Positions 1 through 4,913 of a DNA stretch of 6,803 bases are shown here, one piece after another (within the stretch, counting starts at the first letter, position 1; each line of letters starts with the position of its first letter). The notes below the pieces were generated by a model that had not been told where the DNA came from, did no database searches, and saw only the letters and a list, made by a program, of their open reading frames with translations. Where the stretch lies: assembly GCA_913058555.1 (NCBI GenBank), contig CAJXRJ010000417.1, positions 1-6,803 on the forward strand. The letters run 5' to 3'. The stretch comes from an uncultured bacterium. GTDB taxonomy: Bacteria; Planctomycetota; UBA1135; GCA-002686595. The position numbers were made by a program, and so were the translations under genes.

Positions 1-123
1 GGGATACTCAGAGTCGTGGTTGCGCGTTTTGGCCGTGGCGGTAGGGATGACGGCGGCGGCGCCGATGTCCGTCAAACGCTCGAGCAAGCGCATCCGGTGC
101 TGGACGAAGGTGGAGTTCTGCAT
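1..123 (-). CDS. pepP: Xaa-Pro aminopeptidase (M24 family), N-terminal fragment
   Basis: This is the first 41 codons of a gene that runs out of the window at base 1. The start is the ATG complementary to 121-123. The peptide opens MQNSTFVQHRMRLLERL, continues with a small hydrophobic AAAVIP stretch, and ends TRNHDSEYP. A hydrophobic strand followed by a T/S-R-N-x-D-x-E-Y motif is typical of the N-terminal (creatinase-like, AMP_N) domain of aminopeptidase P, which in that family leads into R/F-x-Q-x-S-x-F-Y-Y-L-T-G. The family uses two metal ions to release an N-terminal residue that precedes proline. The metal-binding catalytic domain is outside the window, so activity cannot be judged. A weak AAGGG lies 10 nt upstream of the ATG. 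The gene sits 41 bp downstream of the 165-1379 gene on the same strand and probably shares its transcript. The call rests on a short motif-bearing segment. Confidence 0.72.
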   Translation of the reverse strand, partial: MQNSTFVQHRMRLLERLTDIGAAAVIPTATAKTRNHDSEYP

Positions 124-164
124 GGTGTAGCTGCCCTTAGGTTAGCCGAAGCGGCCCGCGGCCC

Positions 165-1379
165 TCAGGAGCCAGCCCGGATCCGGGCTTCGATCGCGGC
201 GGTGATCTGTCGGCGCAGGCGCCCCGGGTCGGGACAGCTGGCGAAGTCGATGACCGTCCCGCGGACGCCCCTGGAGATCGGATTCCTGGGGGACCCCGGC
301 GCCGCCTCGACGGTGCGGACGGAGACCCCTGTGGCCTTGGCCCAGGCGCTCGCGATGGCCTCCCAGGGCAGCTTGTCATCGGGCGCGATGCGGATCTCAA
401 GGCCGCCCTCGAGCATGGCATTCGGCAGGCCCTTGCCCGTCTTGGGCGATGCCGGGAGCGATGAGGTCAGCGGCGCGATCCGGGCGAAGATCGAGTAGGT
501 CGAGTCGCGTTCCTTGACGATCACGTCGATGGGAGCGTCGGCCCAATCGAACCGCAGCGGGTCGGCGCCTTCGGGTAGCGGCACCTTCTCCCAGTCGATG
601 AAGAGCGCCTTGAGCCGGTAGCCCTCCGGAGCGGGAAGCTGCAGCCGCACCTTCGTTTCGACGCCCTTCACCGCGTCGAAGTCGACGACCACGCCCGTGT
701 TGTCAATCTTCAGCTCCATGTCGAAGGTGGCGCCTCCGACCTCGAGCCCGCGGGCCTTCGCCTCCCGCCAGACGATTCCCATGGGGGCGTTTGGGGCCTT
801 GGGAGCGGCCAGGATGGGGGAGAGCAGGGCCCCGCCGGGCAAGGGCGCAGGCCGGCCGCCTTCGCCGAGCTTTGCGCCGAAGGGCACACCAGGAAAGAGG
901 TAGGGCAGAGTCCCAGCGATGCCCTCTGGGTCACCTGCACCCAGGGCCTTGGCCCATGCGTACGCGTCCTCGGGCCTTCCGTCCTGGGCGGCGAAGCCCA
1001 TGAGCCGCGCCGTGGCTTCGCGCCGGGCGCCTGGGGCAGCCTTTCCATTGACGATCGTCAGCGCGCCAGCCCAAGAAGCCCAAGGCTCCCCGTCCGCGTC
1101 CGGGGGGATCGAGGCGGACGTCGATAGGTAATCCCATGGGGTGGTGGTCTTCGCCACGGAGGCCCAGGGGCGTCCCATCGGTTCATCGGGGAGGGTCAGC
1201 CAGGGGCCATCGTCCTTCGCTGGGCCATCGGCAGCCTCTCCTTGCACGGTGGCCGGGGGAGCCACAACTGCGGCTCCTGCGACGCAGAAAGTGCTGGCGG
1301 CGCCGAGCACGGCCCAGGCGAATCGGCGGACAGCCTTCGCCGCTGGAGTGTGGGGGGCGGGCGCGCTTCGGGTTTCCAT
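165..1379 (-). CDS. Unrecognised secreted or membrane-anchored protein, 404 aa
   Basis: I do not recognise this family. With the ATG at 1377-1379 the protein has an Ala/Pro-rich N-terminus, basic residues (K15, R18, R19) and a hydrophobic stretch at about residues 20-41. This suggests a signal peptide or a single membrane anchor with the rest outside the cytoplasm. There is no lipobox at C32. Residues 45-110 are Pro/Trp-rich. Residues 115-190 look partly helical. Residues 215-305 alternate polar and hydrophobic positions (MELKIDNTGVVVDFDAV and following), which suggests a beta-rich domain. The final 75 residues contain GGLEIRIAPDDKLPWEAIASA, a strand then a helix, loosely like the periplasmic part of ExbD/TolR proteins, but this is too weak to name. 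An in-frame GTG at 1458-1460 would add 27 Gly/Pro-rich residues ahead of the basic/hydrophobic signal, so I prefer the ATG. Neither start has a Shine-Dalgarno. The probable peptidase gene follows after 41 bp. Confidence 0.75.
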   Translation of the reverse strand: METRSAPAPHTPAAKAVRRFAWAVLGAASTFCVAGAAVVAPPATVQGEAADGPAKDDGPWLTLPDEPMGRPWASVAKTTTPWDYLSTSASIPPDADGEPWASWAGALTIVNGKAAPGARREATARLMGFAAQDGRPEDAYAWAKALGAGDPEGIAGTLPYLFPGVPFGAKLGEGGRPAPLPGGALLSPILAAPKAPNAPMGIVWREAKARGLEVGGATFDMELKIDNTGVVVDFDAVKGVETKVRLQLPAPEGYRLKALFIDWEKVPLPEGADPLRFDWADAPIDVIVKERDSTYSIFARIAPLTSSLPASPKTGKGLPNAMLEGGLEIRIAPDDKLPWEAIASAWAKATGVSVRTVEAAPGSPRNPISRGVRGTVIDFASCPDPGRLRRQITAAIEARIRAGS

Positions 1380-1665
1380 GGGGGGAACTTCGGCGCCCCC
1401 GGGGCCCACGTCAAGCCCCAGGTGCCGTGGCTGGCCGCCGTGGACTCCCAATGTGGGCACGACTTACGCGGGCGTCGCATGGGCCGGCCCATGGGCCCAC
1501 TTGTGGGGCAGTCGATGGGGGCCCTGGGGTGCTCACCCACGAAGTCCTGTCCCGGTCCAGTCCTGGGCGCGACCTTCCGATAGTCTCTCCGCGGTGCGAG
1601 ACTCCTCGTCGGCCCCCTGGGGCCACTCGCGCCGGCCCCCGAGTCACCAGCCCAAGAAGCGTCCC
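1380..1665. other. Divergent intergenic spacer with inverted repeats
   Basis: This 286-bp spacer separates the minus-strand 404-aa gene from the plus-strand Trm112-like gene, so it should hold both promoters. I found no convincing -35/-10 pair. A GATAGT at 1579-1584 resembles a -10 box but has no TTGACA-like partner 16-18 bp upstream. Several inverted repeats are present: overlapping palindromes at 1478-1497, a 6-bp inverted repeat with 2 nt between the arms at 1611-1624, and a 4-bp stem at 1447-1457. The 7-bp AGTCCTG occurs twice in direct orientation (1543-1549 and 1559-1565). The reading frames across it are open only because stops are rare at this GC content. Confidence 0.5.
1478..1497. 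repeat. Overlapping perfect palindromes (16 bp and 12 bp)
   Basis: CATGGGCC at 1478-1485 is followed directly by its reverse complement GGCCCATG at 1486-1493, giving a 16-bp perfect palindrome. GGCCCATGGGCC at 1486-1497 is a second, 12-bp palindrome sharing the right half of the first. They lie about 100 bp upstream of the 404-aa gene and 170 bp upstream of the Trm112-like gene. They could be an operator for a dimeric regulator, or chance in GC-rich DNA. Confidence 0.45.
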
Positions 1666-1923
1666 GTGATCCACCCCGACCTCCTTTCCATCATCGCCTG
1701 TCCTGAGTCCCGCCAGCCCCTGAGTCTGGCGGACGACGCGATGGTCGAGAAGCTGAACGCCGCCATCGAAAAGGGCGGAGTCAAGAACGTCGGCGGCGCC
1801 GACGTGGCCGGAGCGGTGGAAGCGGCTCTCGTGCGGGAAGACGGCCAGGTCGTCTACCTCATCCGCGACAGCATCCCCGTCCTCCTCGTGGACGAAGGCA
1901 TCCGCGTGGACAGCCTCGGATGA
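1666..1923 (+). CDS. Trm112-like small protein (degenerate zinc site)
   Basis: The product is 85 aa. It opens IHPDLLSIIACPESRQPL and ends with an RDSIPVLLVDEGI segment. Both ends match the bacterial Trm112/UPF0434 (YcaR) family, in which 'LL.ILACP' leads in and 'RDGIPVLL.DEA' closes the fold. Classical members have a CPxC pair and often a second cysteine pair binding zinc. Here only C12 remains (CPES) and the middle cysteines are replaced by a helical, charged insert at about residues 23-58. Trm112 proteins commonly activate methyltransferases or act as small folding or regulatory partners; what this one does is unknown. The start is GTG, placed by family length, with a weak AAGAAG 6 nt upstream. 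A GTG at 1594-1596 would add 24 non-conserved residues. The stop overlaps the eboE start in ATGA, which points to translational coupling. Confidence 0.8.
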   Translation: MIHPDLLSIIACPESRQPLSLADDAMVEKLNAAIEKGGVKNVGGADVAGAVEAALVREDGQVVYLIRDSIPVLLVDEGIRVDSLG

Positions 1924-3332
1924 GATTCGACCGCGCCCGCGCGGCCCAGTCCGGTGGCGCCCAGCGTCAGGGGAGCAAGTCCGGGAGCTCGCGCTCCGTT
2001 CGCCTCGGGTACTGCATGAACCTGCACCCCTCGGAGTCCTTCACCGACGTGGAGCACGCCCTCGAGACCTTCGTCGCACCGCTCAAGAGCCGGCTGTCTC
2101 CCTCGGCGAGCTTCGGAGTGGGCATGTACCTCGGTGCGCCGGTGGCGCGCGAGCTTGCGGCGGACGTGGGGGCCCAGGACGCCCTTGCGGCTCGCCTGCG
2201 CGATGGCGGGATCGACCCCTTCACGTTCAACGCCTTCCCCTACGGCGGCTTCCAGGAGGACGGCCTGAAAACGAGCGTGTACGCGCCCACCTGGATGGAG
2301 CCCGAGCGCCTCGCCTACACCGTCAACGTGGCGCGCGTCGCCGCCCGCCTCAACGGCGAGCGGCCTGGTGGCCACGTCTCCATCAGCACCCACCCCGGTG
2401 CCTATGGGGCCGACCTCACCGACCGCAGCGCCCTGCGCCTCTGCGCCGAGAACATGGCGCGCGCCGTGGCGGAGTTCGCGGCGATCCGTGACGCCGGCGG
2501 TCCGCTGATCGTGCTCTCGATCGAGTCCGAGCCTGACGCCTCGGCGCGCAACGCCCGGGCCCTGGCCGAGTACCAGATCTTCGCGCGCCTCGTGGGCAGC
2601 CGCGTGCTCCAGGACGAGTTCGGCCGGTCGCTCCCAGAGTCAGGCGCTCTCATGGCGCGGCACCTCGGCACGTGCCTCGACTGCTGCCACTCCGCCGTGG
2701 AGTTTGAGGACGCCGTAGATGCCGTGCGCCTCGCGGCCCTCCCCGAAGGCCCGCCGCGAAGCAAGCCCGGCGCCACGCCGAAGAAGTCGGCGCGGGGATC
2801 GTCCGTGCCCACCGTCCCGCCGCCGTCGTCCCTCGGCAAGATTCAATTCTCCAGCGCGCTCCGGCTTCCGAGCCCCGCCGCCGCGCCTGAATCCCAAGCC
2901 GCGCTCCTCGGCCTCGACGAGCCGCGCTTCCTGCACCAGGTCACCGCTCAGACCGCAGCGGGCGAATTCGTTCACCTGGCGGATCTCCCCGCGCTCCGGA
3001 GTGAACTTGCGTCGGGCGACTCGCCTTGGCTGGCCGCCCGTGAGTGGCGTTGCCACTTCCACGTGCCCGTGGACCTCCTGGAAGCCGCTGGCCTCCAAAC
3101 CACGCGCGCCCACGCCGACGAGATCCTCCGCATCGCGCTAGAGCCGGAAACCAAATGGCCTTCGAACGAGCTACACGTCGAGATCGAAACCTACACCTGG
3201 TCGATCCTTGAGACGGAGTCCCCCAAGGCCGCTCCGGCCCCCGATGAAATCGTCCTCGGGCTCCAGAAGGAGTACGCCCACGTGGTGGATCAACTGCACG
3301 CTTCGGGCTGGTCGGGAACGCCCGCGGAGTGA
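1920..3332 (+). CDS. eboE: EboE-family TIM-barrel protein (metabolite traffic protein EboE)
   Basis: The product is 470 aa and belongs to the EboE family, related to xylose-isomerase-type TIM barrels. Conserved blocks in order are LGYCMNLHPSES (29-40), FGVGMYLGAP (65-74), FTFNAFPYGGF with YAPTW (101-125), HVSISTHPGAYG (152-163), IVLSIESEPD (197-206), LGTCLDCCHSAVEFED (249-264), GKIQFSSALR (306-315), FLHQV (337-341), CHFHVP (378-383) and HVEIETYTW (419-427). The Glu, Asp and His residues within these blocks are candidate metal ligands of a barrel active site. In characterised ebo (edb) clusters the family is linked to export of a precursor, for example of scytonemin in cyanobacteria or of eustigmatophyte and Pseudomonas metabolites, but its reaction is not established. 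No other ebo gene is in the window. It is longer than the usual roughly 400 aa because of a Ser/Arg/Gly-rich N-terminal tail (1-28) and a Pro/Lys/Ser-rich insert (about 273-304). The start ATG sits in ATGA with the upstream gene and is probably coupled to it. Confidence 0.88.
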   Translation: MRFDRARAAQSGGAQRQGSKSGSSRSVRLGYCMNLHPSESFTDVEHALETFVAPLKSRLSPSASFGVGMYLGAPVARELAADVGAQDALAARLRDGGIDPFTFNAFPYGGFQEDGLKTSVYAPTWMEPERLAYTVNVARVAARLNGERPGGHVSISTHPGAYGADLTDRSALRLCAENMARAVAEFAAIRDAGGPLIVLSIESEPDASARNARALAEYQIFARLVGSRVLQDEFGRSLPESGALMARHLGTCLDCCHSAVEFEDAVDAVRLAALPEGPPRSKPGATPKKSARGSSVPTVPPPSSLGKIQFSSALRLPSPAAAPESQAALLGLDEPRFLHQVTAQTAAGEFVHLADLPALRSELASGDSPWLAAREWRCHFHVPVDLLEAAGLQTTRAHADEILRIALEPETKWPSNELHVEIETYTWSILETESPKAAPAPDEIVLGLQKEYAHVVDQLHASGWSGTPAE

Positions 3333-3393
3333 GTTTGGGCGGAGCGACCGCGAAGCCTTTCTCAGGCTCCGGCAAAAACTCCCACAAACCCGT

Positions 3394-3422
3394 TTGACAC
3401 TCTCCGCCCACACGCCTATTCT
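3394..3422 (+). promoter_or_regulatory. sigma70-type promoter of tRNA-Glu
   Basis: A perfect TTGACA -35 box (3394-3399) is followed after exactly 17 bp by TATTCT (3417-3422), a 4/6 match to the -10 consensus. Transcription would start near 3429-3430, 18 nt before the mature tRNA. The stretch between the -10 box and the start (CCCGCCC) is GC-rich, as in stable-RNA promoters under stringent control. That regulatory reading is inference. Confidence 0.8.
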
Positions 3423-3429
3423 CCCGCCC

Positions 3430-3443
3430 GTCGAGCAATCGAC
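3430..3443 (+). other. Pre-tRNA leader hairpin with GCAA tetraloop
   Basis: GTCGA (3430-3434) and TCGAC (3439-3443) form a perfect 5-bp stem around GCAA (3435-3438), a GNRA-type tetraloop. It starts at the predicted transcription start and ends 4 nt before the tRNA, so the primary transcript would begin with this hairpin until RNase P removes the leader. It might protect the 5' end; chance cannot be excluded. Confidence 0.5.
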
Positions 3444-3447
3444 CAGT

Positions 3448-3523
<76 letters not shown>

Positions 3524-3525
<2 letters not shown>

Positions 3526-3578
3526 TCATCCTCCGGACGATCGCATTGAGCGATCATCCGGAGGATGATGTCTTTTCT
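3524..3578 (+). terminator. Intrinsic terminator of tRNA-Glu, overlapping the CCA
   Basis: A 14-bp arm at 3524-3537 is the exact reverse complement of 3557-3570. After one C-A mismatch (3538/3556) the stem continues with GATCGC (3539-3544) paired to GCGATC (3550-3555) around the 5-nt loop ATTGA. The T-rich tract TCTTTTCT (3571-3578) follows at once, as in a Rho-independent terminator. The left arm begins within the CCA end of the tRNA (C3524), so 3'-end maturation must open or trim this hairpin. The T-tract is also the start of the tandem array. Confidence 0.9.
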
Positions 3579-3726
3579 GGCGATCTCAGCTGACGCGGAG
3601 ATCGCGGATGTCTTTTCTGGCGATCTCAGCTGACGCAGAGATCGCGGATGTTTTTTCTGGCGGCAACGACTGATGCAGTGACCGCGGATGTGCTTTCGGG
3701 CGGCGTCGGGGGGCCCGGATGTCTGG
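3567..3726 (+). repeat. Tandem array of 40-bp hairpin/T-tract units
   Basis: Unit 1 is 3567-3606, unit 2 is 3607-3646 and unit 3 is 3647-3686. A decayed unit 4 spans 3687-3717, and a new GATGTCTGG starts at 3718. Each unit begins GATG, then a T-rich run (TCTTTTCTGG, TCTTTTCTGG, TTTTTTCTGG, TGCTTTCGGG), then an inverted repeat. Units 1 and 2 differ at one base of 40. In both, GCGATCTC pairs with GAGATCGC across 10 nt (3580-3605 and 3620-3645). Unit 3 matches unit 2 at 30 of 40 positions and keeps six of the eight pairs, two of them by compensated changes. Unit 4 has CGGGC (3697-3701) paired with GCCCG (3713-3717). T-tracts are on the plus strand only, about 5 nt after each stem, so the array could be backup termination after tRNA-Glu, a structured RNA tail, or a local REP-like repeat. 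No protein-coding signal is seen here. Confidence 0.85.
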
Positions 3727-3748
3727 AGGCGGATGGACGGACGGTCCG

Positions 3749-4765
3749 TCATTGGCGTGGCCCGGGGTCTCCGTTGCGGGCGAGGAACGCGTCCATTTGC
3801 GTTCTTTGTTTCGCTCGGGTGAGGTCGAAGTCGAGTTGGGGGAGGCGGGCTTTGAGGAGGAGAAGATCGTCGGGACTCGGGCTCGGGCTTCGGAGAATCT
3901 CCTCGATGGCTGCGTCGAGGTGCTCGTCCCAATGGGGCTGGGCGCCGTCGATGTCGGTGGTGCCGTAGTGTCGGGCCATGTCCCAGCATGTGAGAGGCTG
4001 GCCGGCGCGGGAGGACTTGGTGGGGTCGGCGGCCAGGGCGGCGATGACGCGGCCGATAAGGAGAGGGGTCTCGGAGTGGGCGAAGTGCGGGTCCTTGTCA
4101 ATGGCGTCACGCCAATTGGTCTCGGTGACGCCGAAGTGGTCGAGTACCGCTTCAGACCGGAGGAAACCCGGTGTGATCGCGACGGCGGTGATTGTGTCGG
4201 CGGCAAGTTCGACGGACATGGCGTAAGCAAGGCGAATGACGGAGGCCTTGCAGATGTCGTAAAAGAGCTGGCCGCGGTAGCCGTGGAAGGCGCCGTCGGT
4301 GACTTCGACGAGGAGGCCGTCCGAGCCATCGCGCATGAGGGGCACCGCGTGGCGGCTTGTGATGATGTGCGTGTGAATGGCGCGCTCCATCATCTCGAAG
4401 CCCCGGGCGACATCGAGTTCCCAGAAGGGCTTGCCCCATTCGGTGAGTTCGTCGCCGCCCCAGATGTCGTTGACTAGAATTTCGAGGCGGCCGTGATCCG
4501 AGCGGACTTGCTCTATCAGCCTCTGGACCGCTGTTTCATCTGTGTGATCGACACGCACGGGGATCCCCGTTCCGCCGGCGAAGGTCACGAGCTCGGCGGT
4601 TTCTTCGATCGTCTCCGGCCGCTTGGGGTTTGTGGGCCCTTCGCGACTACTGCGGCCGGTGCAGTAGACGGTGGCTCCGGCTTCGCCCAGCGCCACTGCG
4701 ATTCCGCGGCCGGCGCCGCGGGTGGCGCCAGCGACGACGGCGACTTTGGCGTGGAGCGTTGTCAT
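3749..4765 (-). CDS. SDR family oxidoreductase
   Basis: The product is 338 aa with a Rossmann fold of the short-chain dehydrogenase/reductase superfamily, so it probably acts in the cytoplasm as an NAD(P)-dependent oxidoreductase on an unknown carbonyl or alcohol. Visible signatures: the dinucleotide-binding glycine motif AGATRGAGRG (12-21); a basic R38 after strand beta2 (YCTGRSS), which hints at NADP(H); D73 (VDH); the LVND replacement for the usual NNAG (97-100); Y169 and K173 of YxxxK (FYDICK); and the TPGFLRSE turn (198-205). The catalytic Ser position is Thr156 (EVTDG), which can often serve. Blocks such as RPETIEETAELV and DHFGVTETNWRDA resemble a roughly 300-aa SDR subfamily related to animal DHRS1. 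About 50 residues after position 285 form a charged C-terminal extension. The ATG at 4763-4765 immediately precedes the fold; no Shine-Dalgarno is evident. The gene converges on the hairpin array, and its stop overlaps a 15-bp palindrome (3736-3750). Confidence 0.88.
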   Translation of the reverse strand: MTTLHAKVAVVAGATRGAGRGIAVALGEAGATVYCTGRSSREGPTNPKRPETIEETAELVTFAGGTGIPVRVDHTDETAVQRLIEQVRSDHGRLEILVNDIWGGDELTEWGKPFWELDVARGFEMMERAIHTHIITSRHAVPLMRDGSDGLLVEVTDGAFHGYRGQLFYDICKASVIRLAYAMSVELAADTITAVAITPGFLRSEAVLDHFGVTETNWRDAIDKDPHFAHSETPLLIGRVIAALAADPTKSSRAGQPLTCWDMARHYGTTDIDGAQPHWDEHLDAAIEEILRSPSPSPDDLLLLKARLPQLDFDLTRAKQRTQMDAFLARNGDPGPRQ

Positions 4766-4913
4766 GACCCGAGCCTATTCCCGAGGGCCGGATGGCGCGA
4801 GGCGGGTGTTGGAGTTGTCCCTGGAGGCCTTTCGAGGGGGTCGAATCCTCCGATTGTGTGGGATGAGTGGAGTGCGAGTTGCCGGGGGCGGCGCCGGACG
4901 GGAGACTGGGACG
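4766..4913. other. Divergent intergenic region (SDR / toroid protein)
   Basis: This 148-bp spacer must hold promoters for the minus-strand SDR gene and the plus-strand secreted protein. I see no -35/-10 pair of good quality in either direction. On the minus strand GAATAG near 4780 is a weak -10-like element. On the plus strand TTGTCC (4816-4821) has no suitable -10 at 16-18 bp. Confidence 0.4.
4901..4904 (+). promoter_or_regulatory. Shine-Dalgarno of the toroid protein gene
   Basis: GGAG lies 9 nt before the ATG at 4914. It selects this start over in-frame upstream starts (such as the ATG at 4863), which would put 17 or more Gly/Arg-rich residues in front of the signal peptide. Confidence 0.7.

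Noticed and set aside
1380..1460. GTG at 1458-1460 as start of the 404-aa gene
   Set aside because: It would put 27 Gly/Pro-rich residues ahead of the basic and hydrophobic signal region and has no Shine-Dalgarno.
1556..1594. sigma70 promoter for the Trm112-like/eboE pair around GATAGT
   Set aside because: There is no -35-like hexamer at 16-18 bp, and such a -10 match is expected by chance.
1141..1665. Upstream in-frame extension of the Trm112-like gene, open from 1141
   Set aside because: The added residues are low-complexity and lie antisense to the 404-aa gene. The family starts a few residues before LLSIIACP, so the frame is open only through high GC.
3354..3368. Small hairpin (AGCCT/AGGCT) after eboE as its terminator
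   Set aside because: The stem has only 5 bp and no T-tract follows on either strand.
3567..3726. CRISPR array
   Set aside because: Units are contiguous 40-bp tandem copies with no unique spacers and no cas genes nearby.
3736..3750. 15-bp palindrome at the SDR stop as a terminator
   Set aside because: The arms are separated by one base, so a hairpin would lose its central pairs, and no T-tract follows on the minus strand.
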